From the NCBI GenBank assembly GCA_964647625.1, contig CAZYHZ010000014.1, positions 1 to 64,000 of the forward strand: 64,000 nt of DNA. The letters are read 5' to 3'. Below the pieces are notes generated by a model that worked only from the letters and a program-made list of their open reading frames with translations, ran no database searches and was not told the DNA's origin. Shown here one piece after another: positions 50,943-59,432 of the stretch. Origin of the DNA: DASRJG01 sp964647625 (GTDB taxonomy: Bacteria > Acidobacteriota > Polarisedimenticolia > Polarisedimenticolales > DASRJG01). Each line of letters starts with the position of its first letter. Positions within the stretch are counted from its first letter, which is position 1. A program made the position numbers and the translations under genes.

Positions 50943-51623
50943 CTAGCCCCAGCAGTCCGAGCGCGGGTCCCAGAACGGATCGTCGAGTCCGAGCCGCGCG
51001 AAGATCGAAGCCATCTCCTCCGGCGCCGGCCGGCGCGACTCTTCGGTCAAGCGGTTCTCGTACCAGGCCACCGCGAGCTGCCAGAGTTGCTCGAGGCTGA
51101 CGATCGGCCGCATCGGCAGCTTTCGAACCTCGCACCACCGCTGCACGCTCTCTTCCGACCGGAAGAGCAGCATCGTCGCTCAGGTATAGATGATGTCGTT
51201 CCACCAGCGCGCGGCGGGGACCGCGAAGTGAATGACGCAAGGACACGGCACCGGGCGCCCTTCGCGGATCGTGATCGTCATCGCCTCGCCGGTGTGCGCG
51301 TCTTCGGCATCGACGACGCCGTCGCGATGGAGCGCGGCGGCAACGCCCAGCGCGTCCCACACGCAATTCGCGTAGTAGTCGCGATCGTCGATCGTCACGC
51401 GGAAGGACGTCTCGACACCGGAAAACGGCGGCGCCATCCGGATGCGGCCGGGATCGTACGGCTCGGGTACGAGCAATCGCTTCTGCCGGAGCCGCGCGAA
51501 CGAAGCCTCCACGGCGGCGACGGGAGTGTCGAGCATCCGTGCGAGATCGCGGCTGGCGGGAACTTTGGCGGTTGAGGCGACGGTCTCGTAAATCTTGAGC
51601 TTGACGGTCGTATCGAAGTCCAT
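50943..51623 (-). CDS. MerB-like organometal/organomercurial lyase, probable selenoprotein (in-frame UGA at 51180-51182)
   Basis: Read through the UGA, the frame encodes 226 residues in one register. The N-terminal part is a winged-helix (SRDLARMLDTPVAAVEASF), then the MerB catalytic strand YANCVWDALG (Cys87, Asp90; MerB has Cys96-x-x-Asp99). At residue 148 the sequence is NDIIYT-UGA-ATMLLFRSEE, aligning with the second catalytic Cys region (FCCHVHFFAS) of MerB at Cys159. After the UGA the MerB-like C-terminus continues (LEQLWQLAVAWYENRL). A hairpin of SECIS type follows the UGA. MerB cleaves carbon-mercury bonds; here Sec would replace Cys. The start is ATG 51623 (GTG 51641 possible). If the UGA were read as stop, the gene would be broken into 147 and 76 aa pieces. 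Confidence 0.85.
51150..51167 (-). promoter_or_regulatory. Bacterial SECIS-like hairpin after the UGA codon
   Basis: On the minus strand CTCTTCC pairs perfectly with GGAAGAG around a GGTC loop. The loop begins 20 bases after the UGA, inside the 16-37 base window of bacterial SECIS elements, and starts with the expected G. It lies within the coding sequence (LLFRSEE). Confidence 0.7.
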
Positions 51624-51710
51624 CGTGGTGCCCCCGACCACGAATTTTGATACGGAACGGCCCCCGCAGTCTACCGACGGACCAGGTCAGTCGACGTCGG
51701 ACGACCTTCA

Positions 51711-51740
51711 CAAAAACAAAGGGCCGGGTCGCCCCGGCCC
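51711..51740 (-). terminator. Rho-independent terminator of the small-peptide transcript
   Basis: GGGCCGGG/CCCGGCCC form an 8-bp perfect stem with a 4-base loop (51721-51740). On the minus strand it is followed by TTTGTTTTTG. It ends transcription of the peptide gene upstream and separates it from the MerB-like gene. Confidence 0.85.
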
Positions 51741-51762
51741 GATGTCTTGCCCGTTGGGCGGC

Positions 51763-51894
51763 TTAGTCAGTCGCCGGCGGATTGACGACCAGTCCGTCCT
51801 TCGGAATGACGACCTGCATCTTCACCGCGCCGCCACCCTTGGGATTCTTCTTGGTGTTCAGGTCTTTGATCTTCGGGCTCGACTTCTTGCTCAT
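51763..51894 (-). CDS. Small GG-motif peptide 1 (candidate RiPP precursor)
   Basis: A 43-aa frame from ATG 51894 with GGGAGGAATGAG upstream. It begins MSKKSSPKIKDLNTKKNPKG, then GG, and continues GAVKMQVVIPKDGLVVNPP before ending ATD. The N-terminal half is shared almost exactly with the neighbouring 42-aa peptide, while the C-terminal half differs, as in precursor peptides with a conserved leader and variable core. A hairpin (51911-51927) precedes the ribosome-binding site, and a terminator follows. No modification enzyme or transporter is next to it, so product and role are unknown. Confidence 0.75.
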   Translation of the reverse strand: MSKKSSPKIKDLNTKKNPKGGGAVKMQVVIPKDGLVVNPPATD

Positions 51895-52009
51895 CTCATT
51901 CCTCCCTGTTCAGGGCCGCAGGCCCTGCTCCGTACACCTAGACATAGGCTACCACGGACTTTTTTGTGTCGAAAAAATTCGCTTTTCTTTGCTCATCGAT
52001 TCGTCCTTG

Positions 52010-52027
52010 CGCCGCAGAAATGCGGCG
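52010..52027. other. Perfect hairpin between the two peptide genes
   Basis: CGCCGCA (52010-52016) pairs with TGCGGCG (52021-52027) around GAAA, after the stop of peptide 2 and before the promoter region of peptide 1. There is no U-tract, so it may be a processing or attenuation element. Confidence 0.5.
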
Positions 52028-52053
52028 GGACGTGACGTCGCCCGCCACAGTTC

Positions 52054-52182
52054 TTATTCACCTGTCGGCTGAGTGACCAGACTGTCCCGGATCCCGGTGG
52101 TCTGCATCTTCAGACCGCTGCCGCCTTTTGGATTCTTCTTCGTAGTCAAGTCCTTGAGCTTTGGGCTTGATTTCTTGCTCAT
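52054..52182 (-). CDS. Small GG-motif peptide 2 (candidate RiPP precursor)
   Basis: A 42-aa frame from ATG 52182 behind a GGGGGG-containing site. It begins MSKKSSPKLKDLTTKKNPKG, then GSGLKMQTTGIRDSLVTQP and TGE. 16 of the first 20 residues up to the Gly-Gly-like junction equal those of peptide 1 or are conservative changes. A GAAA-loop hairpin (52010-52027) lies between the two genes. Paralogue and likely tandem duplicate of the other peptide. Confidence 0.75.
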   Translation of the reverse strand: MSKKSSPKLKDLTTKKNPKGGSGLKMQTTGIRDSLVTQPTGE

Positions 52183-52322
52183 TTCAACCCCCCTTCCGAC
52201 ACGTAGCCTCTGCTCCTAGCTGATACCCATAACTTTACCACGAACGCTAACTCTTATCGGGCGCAAACTTTGCCGACAAACGATGTTAGCTGCATAAAAT
52301 CCGCAGGCACACGCGCCGCGTT

Positions 52323-52814
52323 ATGGGTGGACCGAGGTACGATGCGGGAACTGTGGCACGGTGGAAATCCGCAAGCTTCGTGTTGGCTGCGGCGGTCGGA
52401 TTGGCGCTCGGGACCGGCCTGTTCACTTTTCACTACGCCGAAGGGCTGAGCTACTTTTCGACAGACCCGAAGGCCTGCAAGAACTGCCACATCATGAACG
52501 AGCAGTACGACTCCTGGGTCAAAGGGCCGCACCACGCGTTCGCCGGGTGCGTCGACTGCCATCTACCCCACACGTTCGTCGCGAAGTACCTCGCGAAGGC
52601 CAGCAACGGCTACCATCATTCCAAGGGTTTCACGCTCGAGGATTTCCACGAGCCGATCATGATCAAGCCGGGCAACGCGAAGATCCTTCAGGACGCGTGC
52701 CTGAGATGTCATGGCGAGTTCGTCCACGACATCGTGCGGGGGAGCACCACGGCCGACGACGCGGTTCGCTGCGTCCACTGCCATCGCGGCGTGGGCCACG
52801 GGGCGAGGAGCTGA
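52323..52814 (+). CDS. nrfH: Cytochrome c nitrite reductase small subunit NrfH
   Basis: A 163-aa membrane-anchored tetrahaem cytochrome. One N-terminal helix (FVLAAAVGLALGTGLFTF) is followed by four CxxCH sites: CKNCH, CVDCH, CLRCH and CVHCH. NrfH takes electrons from menaquinol and hands them to NrfA. The ATG of nrfA begins one base after its stop codon, so the subunits are co-translated. Confidence 0.96.
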   Translation: MGGPRYDAGTVARWKSASFVLAAAVGLALGTGLFTFHYAEGLSYFSTDPKACKNCHIMNEQYDSWVKGPHHAFAGCVDCHLPHTFVAKYLAKASNGYHHSKGFTLEDFHEPIMIKPGNAKILQDACLRCHGEFVHDIVRGSTTADDAVRCVHCHRGVGHGARS

Positions 52815-52815
52815 C

Positions 52816-54279
52816 ATGAGCGACTTTCGATCCGCCCGCGTTCTACTCGCTACCGCCGCGGGCGCTGCGCTCGTGGTCGTGCTGCTGCTCGCCCTGCTGA
52901 CCAACATCTTCCATCACAAGCAGGAAGCTCGAAATCCTTATGTGAGGCTCGTCGAGGTCTCCGAAGAAACCACCGACTCGGCGTTCTGGGGGACGAACTG
53001 GGCGCGCGAATACGACGACTACCTTCGGAGCATCGATCCGAGCAAGACCCGGTTCGGCGGGTCGGAGACGATCCCGGAACAAAAGATCGAGCGCGATCCG
53101 TGGCTCAAGCGCATGTTCGCGGGGTACGCGTTTTCGATCGACTACCGGGACCGGCGCGGACACGCCTACATGCTGTCCGATCAGGAGATGACGAAGCGGG
53201 TCACCGAACGGCCTCAGCCCGGCGCGTGCCTTCACTGTCACAGCTCGATCATCCCGACCTATCGACGGCTCGGCGGCGGCGACGTGTTCGCGGGATTCGA
53301 GCGGCTCGGGAAGTCGTCCTACGCCGATGCCCATGGGGAGATCGTCAAGACCGGGTCGTCGAACCCCGTCGCCGGCGGGACCGAGGCCCGGTTCACTCAC
53401 GTCGATGGGGCGCATCCTCTCGGATGCGTGGATTGTCACGACCCGAAGTCGATGGCGCTGCGCGTGACGCGACCCGGATTCATCCGAGGCATCCAGGAGC
53501 TCGCGGAAAGCTCCGCCGCTGTTCCCCACATTCCGAGCATCGAGCGATGGCGGCAGGGCGATCGCAGCCGTGCGTACGACCCCAACACCGATGCGACGCG
53601 GCAGGAGATGCGGTCGTTCGTGTGCGGGCAGTGCCACGTCGAGTATTACTGCGGGCCGAAGACGACGCTGTTCTACCCTTGGGCGAAGGGCCTCAAGGTC
53701 GAAGAGATCGAAGCCCGCTACGATGAATTCAAGTTTCCCGACGGACACCGGTTCTACGATTGGAAGCACGCCGAGACCGGCGCCGAGGTCTTGAAGGCCC
53801 AGCATCCCGAGTTCGAGATGTGGAGCCAGGGCATCCATGCGCGCTCGGGTGTCGCGTGCGCCGACTGCCACATGCCTTACAAGCGGGAAGGCGCGATGAA
53901 GGTGTCGGACCACTGGGTGCGGAGCCCGTTGCTCAACATCTCGCGCGCGTGCCAGGTCTGTCACGCTTACCCGGAATCGGAGATCCAGGCGCGGGTCGAC
54001 GTGATCCAGTCGCGGCACCACGACCTGATGGAGCGGGCGGCGAAAGCACTCACGGACATGCTCGATGCGATCGGCGCGGCGAAGGCGTCCGGGGCATCGG
54101 ACGCCGACCTGCTCCCGGCGCTCGAGCTGCAGCGCAAGGCGCAATGGCGTCTCGATTTCGTGGCGGCGGAGAACTCGATGGGATTTCACGCGCCGGCGGA
54201 AGCTGCGAGGATCCTGGCCGAATCGATCGACGACTCGCGTCAAGCTCAGCTCGTCGCGTCGGGATTACGGCGACGCTGA
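52816..54279 (+). CDS. nrfA: Ammonia-forming cytochrome c nitrite reductase NrfA (CxxCH active-site variant)
   Basis: A 487-aa periplasmic pentahaem enzyme reducing nitrite to ammonium with six electrons. An N-terminal anchor (LLATAAGAALVVVLLLALL) precedes five haem sites: CLHCH (138), CVDCH (204), CGQCH (270), CADCH (348) and CQVCH (379). The first, which in E. coli is CxxCK at the active site, is CxxCH here, as in known variant NrfA clades. The catalytic neighbourhood CHVEYYCGPKTTLFYPW and HPEFEMWSQGIHA is intact. Coupled to nrfH. Confidence 0.95.
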   Translation: MSDFRSARVLLATAAGAALVVVLLLALLTNIFHHKQEARNPYVRLVEVSEETTDSAFWGTNWAREYDDYLRSIDPSKTRFGGSETIPEQKIERDPWLKRMFAGYAFSIDYRDRRGHAYMLSDQEMTKRVTERPQPGACLHCHSSIIPTYRRLGGGDVFAGFERLGKSSYADAHGEIVKTGSSNPVAGGTEARFTHVDGAHPLGCVDCHDPKSMALRVTRPGFIRGIQELAESSAAVPHIPSIERWRQGDRSRAYDPNTDATRQEMRSFVCGQCHVEYYCGPKTTLFYPWAKGLKVEEIEARYDEFKFPDGHRFYDWKHAETGAEVLKAQHPEFEMWSQGIHARSGVACADCHMPYKREGAMKVSDHWVRSPLLNISRACQVCHAYPESEIQARVDVIQSRHHDLMERAAKALTDMLDAIGAAKASGASDADLLPALELQRKAQWRLDFVAAENSMGFHAPAEAARILAESIDDSRQAQLVASGLRRR

Positions 54280-54349
54280 GGGCGGGACCGTGGCCGAGCC
54301 CACGATCCCGACCCGAGCGAACGCTATCGTGTCGTCATGGAGCCGGCGG

Positions 54350-54595
54350 TCAGACGCGACGGATGAGGCGGATGGCCGCGACGAGGATCACGGCGCCCAA
54401 GATGGCGACGAGGATCGTCGCGAGCGTCCCGCCTTCGGTCGCCATGCCCAGGGAGCGCATGATCATGCCTCCCACGAACGCGCCGACGACCCCGAGAACG
54501 ATGTCCATGAGGATTCCGTAACCGCTCCCCTTCATGATCTTCCCGGTCGCCCAGCCTGCGATCAATCCGACGACGATCCACCACATGATGAACAT
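54350..54595 (-). CDS. GlsB/YeaQ/YmgE-family membrane protein
   Basis: An 81-aa protein of three hydrophobic helices with conserved glycines, WIVVGLIAGWATGKIMKGSG and LGVVGAFVGGMIMRSL. The family, transglycosylase-associated/stress membrane proteins, is induced under envelope or acid stress. It is probably co-transcribed with the BON-domain gene upstream (31 bases apart). Confidence 0.93.
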   Translation of the reverse strand: MFIMWWIVVGLIAGWATGKIMKGSGYGILMDIVLGVVGAFVGGMIMRSLGMATEGGTLATILVAILGAVILVAAIRLIRRV

Positions 54596-54625
54596 TTCGA
54601 CCTCCTTGTTCCGATCGACCCCGTG

Positions 54626-54994
54626 TTACTCGGACGTGCCGCCGGGGTTGGGCGGCGGATTCGGCGCCGACTCGCCGCTCGCCGGGGGTTGCTGCTCCGC
54701 CGGCGTCACGGGACTCGGGTTGCGCACCTCGATCATGTCGGTCACCGCGACGACGCCCTTCGTCTGCTTGGTGAGGGCGATGGCGCGGTCCTTGGCCTCC
54801 TGCGAATCGGCGCTTCCGCTCAGCGTGACCACGCCGTTGTTCGTCGTCACCTGGATGGCGCGCGCGTTGACGGCCGGATCCGATGCGAGGTTCGATTTCA
54901 CCTTGGTCGTGATCCCCGCATTCGACACCGTGCATGCGGACATCGTGGCGGCGAGGACGATCGAGGCGATCGCGAGAAGCGTGTTCCGTCTCAT
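54626..54994 (-). CDS. BON-domain lipoprotein
   Basis: A 122-aa lipoprotein from ATG 54994 (GGAGGGAG site), lipobox TMSAC. The single BON domain has TTKVKSNLASDPAVNARAI, VTTNNGVVTLSGSADSQEAK and VVAVTDMIEVRNP. BON proteins bind phospholipid at the membrane under stress. It ends in a Pro/Gly tail. It shares the strand with the small YeaQ-like gene. Confidence 0.93.
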   Translation of the reverse strand: MRRNTLLAIASIVLAATMSACTVSNAGITTKVKSNLASDPAVNARAIQVTTNNGVVTLSGSADSQEAKDRAIALTKQTKGVVAVTDMIEVRNPSPVTPAEQQPPASGESAPNPPPNPGGTSE

Positions 54995-55131
54995 GGGTCT
55001 CCCTCCTTTCGACGCAGCGACCTTCAGCAAGATCCGGACCACGCGCCGCACGAAGGGCGTTCCCGCCGATCGGCGATTCTCGTGCATAAAAACTTCCTAG
55101 GAGATCTCCCCATTGACCCGCTTTCCTCTCT

Positions 55132-57714
55132 TTGCCAGTATCAATCGAGAGGCAGGGATTGATCGAAAAGCTCGTGAGGGCTTCGAGGGCGCTTGCGGCC
55201 TACGTGCTGGCCGGAGGGGTTCTTTCCTTCGCGGGCTGGGCGCTCGATGTTCGACGGCTCGCGGACTGGGACAACGACGGCATCGCGATCCAGCCGAACG
55301 CGGCGATCGCGGCGGCCGCGACGGGGGCCGCACTCCTTCTCGCCACTTACGGCCGGCGGCGGCTCGCAACGATCCTCGGAGGGCTCGCCGCGGCGATCGG
55401 CGGGACCGCTCTGTTCGAGCAGCTCACCGGCGCCGACCTCGGGATCGATTCCCTCCTGCTCTTCGCGCGCACCTGGGGGCGCGTCGGCGTCGTGGTCCCG
55501 GGGCTGATGGGCCCGCCCGGCGCGGTGTCGTGGCTGTTGCTCGGGACGGCGGCCGTCCTCGCCGTGCGGGGACGGCGCGCGCGCGCGGCCGTGCCGATTC
55601 TCGCGGTCACGACCCTGCTCGTCGCTTCGGTGTCCCTGATCGGCTATCTCTACGGCGCGCGCTATCTCTACACACTGCCGCGAGCGACGGCGATCGCGCT
55701 GCAAACGGCGACGCTCATCGCGTCGTCGTCGCTGGCTCTGCTCTTCGTGGTTCCCGAGCGCTCGCCGGTCCGGAACCTGATCGACGATGGCGTCGCGGGC
55801 GCGCTGATCCGGCGGGCCGTGCCGATCCTCGTCGTCATACCGATCGCGATCGGCTACATGCGGACGCGGGGGGACCTGGCCGGCCTCTACGACAGGGAGT
55901 TCGGCACGGCGCTTAGAACCGTGGCCGAGATCCTGCTCCTGATGGCGCTCCTGTGGTGGACCACGCGCACGATCGGCCGCCAGGCCCGGGTCGCCGCGGA
56001 CTCGCAGCGCGACAGCCGGCATCGGCTTCAGTCGGACCTCAACGCGATGACCCGTCTCCAGGCGCTCAGCACGCACCTCGTCTCGAACGAGGATCGCGAG
56101 GATCTGCTCCGCCGGATTCTCACCGTGGCCGCCGAGCTGTCGGGGGCCGGCCGCGGGACGATCCAGATTCTCGATCCCGACCGGCAGCGGCTTCGGATCG
56201 TCGCGCAGCAGGGACACGGCGACGCGTTCCTCGAGGGGTCGGCCGGGGGCGATTGCGAACGATTGTCCGGGACGGGCGCGGCGCGCGTCATCGTCGAAGA
56301 TCTCGCGCTCGACCTCCGGCTTGCGGGGACCGGCGACGCCGACGCGCTGGCGCGCGAGGGCGTTCGCGCGCTGATCTTCACCCCGCTCGTCGGTCGCGAC
56401 GGGCGGCGGCTCGGCGCTCTGTCCGTCCACTACCGGCTCCCCACCCGTCCGCCCGACCACGTGCTGCGCTACCTCGATCTGCTCTCGCGCATGTCCGCGG
56501 ACGTGATCGAGCGCTCTCTGATCGAGCAGGCGCTTCGCGAGAGCGAGCGAACCGCGCGCGCATCCCGCGCCGAGGCCGAGCGGGCGAACGCGCTCAAGGA
56601 CGAGTTCCTCGCGACGCTCTCGCACGAGCTGCGGAGCCCCCTGAACGCGATCATGGGGTGGGTGCGCATCCTGGAAAAGCGTCCGTCCGACCCGGCCTTG
56701 GTCAACGAAGGGATCGAGGTCATCACGAGAAACGCCAAGGCGCAGAACGATCTCATCTCGGACCTCCTGGACATGAACCGGATCGTCTCGGGCAAGATCC
56801 GGTTGGAGCCACGGGACGTCCGGCTCACGGAGGTCGTCTCCGAGGCCCTCGACACGACGCGCCCCGCCGCGGGCGCCAAGCGCATCGACCTGACGCTGAC
56901 GACGAGCCCCGGGGGCGACGCGGTCCACGGCGACCCGGGGCGTCTCCGGCAGGTCGTGTGCAACCTCCTGTCCAACGCGATCAAGTTCACGCCGGATGGC
57001 GGCCGCATCGACGTGGAGCTGACGCGCGACGGCCGGTACGCGCGCATCCGCGTGCGCGACACGGGCCAGGGCATCGGCGCCGATTTGCTCCCCCACGTCT
57101 TCGACCGGTTCCGCCAGGGCGACGTCTCCACCACCCGCTCGCACGGCGGTCTGGGTCTGGGCCTCGCGATCGTCAAGCAGCTCGTCGAGCTGCACGGCGG
57201 ATCGGTTTGCGCCGAGAGCGCCGGGGCGAACGCCGGTGCGACGTTCACCGTATCGCTTCCACTCTCGCGCGAGGTCGTGCCCGCCACGCCCCGCAGCGTG
57301 CAAGAAGACGATGAAAGCGTCCGTCTCGACGGCGTCACGGTGCTCGTCATCGAGGATCAACCCGACTCGCGCGGGCTCCTGAGGCTCGTTCTCGAGCGCG
57401 GGCACGCGACGGTCGTGACCGCGCGCTCGGCCGACGAGGCGCTTCCGTTGGTCGCACGAGAGAAACCCGATATCATTCTCTGCGACGTGGGAATGCCGGA
57501 CAAAGACGGATACGACTTCATCGCCGAGCTCAGGCGCCGCGACGATGCGACTCCGGCGCTCGCGGTGACCGCGTTCGCACGGACCGAAGACAAGATTCGG
57601 GCCCTCGCCGCGGGATTCCACGCGCACGTCGCGAAGCCCGTCGAGCCGGCCGAGCTGCTGGCGACGGTGGCCACGTTCCTCAAGCTCGAGCGCTGGGGCC
57701 GGGAGAACGCATGA
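55132..57714 (+). CDS. Hybrid sensor histidine kinase with C-terminal receiver domain
   Basis: An 860-aa inner-membrane signalling protein. About eight hydrophobic helices (20-290) act as sensor, followed by a GAF-like domain (about 310-460), a HisKA domain (LATLSHELRSPLNAIMGW, phospho-acceptor His498), a HATPase domain with N box CNLLSNAIKFTPDG, G1 DTGQGIG and G2 GGLGLGLAI, and a receiver domain (Asp785 in ILCDVGMPDKDG). It likely phosphorylates itself and the single-domain receiver encoded next. The start is TTG 55132 or the later TTG 55159. Confidence 0.9.
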   Translation: MPVSIERQGLIEKLVRASRALAAYVLAGGVLSFAGWALDVRRLADWDNDGIAIQPNAAIAAAATGAALLLATYGRRRLATILGGLAAAIGGTALFEQLTGADLGIDSLLLFARTWGRVGVVVPGLMGPPGAVSWLLLGTAAVLAVRGRRARAAVPILAVTTLLVASVSLIGYLYGARYLYTLPRATAIALQTATLIASSSLALLFVVPERSPVRNLIDDGVAGALIRRAVPILVVIPIAIGYMRTRGDLAGLYDREFGTALRTVAEILLLMALLWWTTRTIGRQARVAADSQRDSRHRLQSDLNAMTRLQALSTHLVSNEDREDLLRRILTVAAELSGAGRGTIQILDPDRQRLRIVAQQGHGDAFLEGSAGGDCERLSGTGAARVIVEDLALDLRLAGTGDADALAREGVRALIFTPLVGRDGRRLGALSVHYRLPTRPPDHVLRYLDLLSRMSADVIERSLIEQALRESERTARASRAEAERANALKDEFLATLSHELRSPLNAIMGWVRILEKRPSDPALVNEGIEVITRNAKAQNDLISDLLDMNRIVSGKIRLEPRDVRLTEVVSEALDTTRPAAGAKRIDLTLTTSPGGDAVHGDPGRLRQVVCNLLSNAIKFTPDGGRIDVELTRDGRYARIRVRDTGQGIGADLLPHVFDRFRQGDVSTTRSHGGLGLGLAIVKQLVELHGGSVCAESAGANAGATFTVSLPLSREVVPATPRSVQEDDESVRLDGVTVLVIEDQPDSRGLLRLVLERGHATVVTARSADEALPLVAREKPDIILCDVGMPDKDGYDFIAELRRRDDATPALAVTAFARTEDKIRALAAGFHAHVAKPVEPAELLATVATFLKLERWGRENA

Positions 57715-58127
57715 CCTCGGCTCCGCGGACCCGGGTCGTGTTCGTCGACGACCGGCGCGAATTCTTGCGGCTGTTCGAGCTGTACGTGGAAGAGCATCCC
57801 GACCTCGAGATCGTCGGCACGGCGAGCCGGGCGGACGACCTGGAGGACGCCGTTGCGACGCTCCGGCCGCACGTCGTCGTGATGGACGTCTCGATGCCCG
57901 GCAAGGACCCGCTCGAGGCGATGAAGGCCATCACGCAGCGGTTCGACGACGTCCGGTTCCTCGTGTTCAGCCTCCGCGAGGACGACGAGACCATCCAGCG
58001 CGCGCTCGAGGCCGGCGCGACGGGCTATGCCGTCAAGGAAGGCAGCTTCGATTCGCTGTTCCGGGCGATTCGAAAAGTCGCGCGTGGGGAGCTCGTCCGC
58101 CCCGGTCGGAACTCGTCGCCCGCCTAG
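57711..58127 (+). CDS. Single-domain response regulator receiver (LuxR-type without HTH)
   Basis: A 138-aa CheY-like receiver: VVFVDDRREFLRLFELYVEE (acidic pair), phospho-acceptor Asp in VVVMDVSMPGKDP, Thr/Ser in FLVFSLREDDE and conserved Lys in GYAVKEGSFDSL. It has no output domain. It overlaps the hybrid kinase by ATGA, so it is the probable phosphorelay partner. Confidence 0.93.
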   Translation: MTSAPRTRVVFVDDRREFLRLFELYVEEHPDLEIVGTASRADDLEDAVATLRPHVVVMDVSMPGKDPLEAMKAITQRFDDVRFLVFSLREDDETIQRALEAGATGYAVKEGSFDSLFRAIRKVARGELVRPGRNSSPA

Positions 58128-58145
58128 CGTACAATTTCGCGCGCC

Positions 58146-59312
58146 GTGCCGGACATGCGCGCATCGCAAGCCACGACCCGCACCCGCGCTCAGAGCGTCG
58201 CGCACTCCGCTTCCAGGCCGCTGCTACTCGCACCCGGCCGCGTCCTGTCGAGCCTCGAGACGGGCCTGCGGTACCGCGTGGAGCGGCACCTCGGCTCGGG
58301 AGGATACGGTCAGGTTTATCTCTCCTCGCGGATCGGCCGCTCGCCCGGCGTGCCCGCGTTCGTGTGCGTGAAGATCAGCCCTTACATGGACGCGTGGGTG
58401 CGCGAAGCCTACTTCGGTCAGCTCCTCGACGGCCATCCCCGCGCGATCGCCGTCTACGACCGGTTCGTCGTCGCCGCGCAGGATGCGCGCCCGCTCTACG
58501 GACTCGCGCTCGAGTACGCGCGGCACGGGGACCTGAGCGCCCACCTCGGACGCACCGGAAAGCCGTGGACCGAGTCGAAGGCACGGCGGGAGATCGCGGG
58601 CATCCTCGAGGTGCTGGGCAAGCTCCACCGCGGCGAGATGCTTCACCGCGACCTCACCCCGATGAACGTGTTCGTCTGCGAGGACTTTCGCCTGAAGCTC
58701 GGCGACTTCGGGATCGTGCGGTCGATGAGCGACCGCCGGCCGCAGCGCACGCGGACCTTCAATCCGTCGATGGCACCGAGCGAGGTCGTGGCCGGGATCA
58801 TCCCGAAGTGGCAGGCCCGCGATGACGTCTATCAGGTCGGGCAGCTTCTCGGCATGCTGGTCAAAGGCGACGCGCGCGAGCGCATCCGCACGTCCGAGAT
58901 CCGCCATCTGTCGTGCAGCGACGAGCTGAAGGAGATCGTCCACCGCTGCGTCGGCGAGCGCCGGAAGCGATACGAGAGCGCCGGCGAGCTGATCGACGCG
59001 CTCAACACGCCGCCGAAAAAGCTCCGGGCGGGAGCGCTCCGGACGCTCCGTGGTGTCCACCTCGCGTTCACCGGCATCTTGAGCAAGCCCCGCGTCGAGG
59101 CGGCGCGCGCGGCCAAGCGCGCGGGGGCGATCGTTCACGGCGGCCCCTCGGCGCGCACCGGCGTCGTCGTGCGCGGGCGCCCGAATCCGCTCCAGGCCGC
59201 GGGCCGCGACGCGGGCATCAAGCTCATGGAGATCAAGAGGCTTCGCGCCAAGGGTCAGAAGATCACGATCCTGAACGAGAAGCAGTTCTGGAGCCTCGTC
59301 GCGAAGCGGTGA
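58146..59312 (+). CDS. Serine/threonine protein kinase fused to BRCT domain
   Basis: A 388-aa protein from GTG 58146. Eukaryotic-like kinase lobe (55-295): Gly loop LGSGGYGQVY, Lys76 in FVCVKISPY, catalytic Asp169 in LHRDLTPMNVF, metal-binding Asp187 in LGDFGIVRSM. The last 90 residues are BRCT-like: LRGVHLAFTGILSKPRVEAA, then KRAGAIVHGGPSARTGVVV and FWSLV. BRCT domains bind phosphopeptides or DNA ends, so the fusion could direct the kinase to damaged DNA or to its own products. No membrane segment is seen. Confidence 0.88.
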   Translation: MPDMRASQATTRTRAQSVAHSASRPLLLAPGRVLSSLETGLRYRVERHLGSGGYGQVYLSSRIGRSPGVPAFVCVKISPYMDAWVREAYFGQLLDGHPRAIAVYDRFVVAAQDARPLYGLALEYARHGDLSAHLGRTGKPWTESKARREIAGILEVLGKLHRGEMLHRDLTPMNVFVCEDFRLKLGDFGIVRSMSDRRPQRTRTFNPSMAPSEVVAGIIPKWQARDDVYQVGQLLGMLVKGDARERIRTSEIRHLSCSDELKEIVHRCVGERRKRYESAGELIDALNTPPKKLRAGALRTLRGVHLAFTGILSKPRVEAARAAKRAGAIVHGGPSARTGVVVRGRPNPLQAAGRDAGIKLMEIKRLRAKGQKITILNEKQFWSLVAKR

Positions 59313-59432
59313 CGCGCAAGAAACGCCTCCGCGCGTAAATTCTTCCATGGGGGGCAACCGCCGGTGCGTCTGCATGCTTTCCCCCCTGGTCCACGCTCGC
59401 CTCGTCCGTCACGCTGGAGGCGGAGGTGAATC

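Noticed and set aside
51174..51182. The TGA in the MerB-like gene as a simple pseudogene or two separate genes
   Set aside because: Both halves are in frame, well conserved and rich in family residues, the stop is UGA rather than a random stop, and it sits at the catalytic Cys with a SECIS-like hairpin after it. A pseudogene remains possible but less likely.
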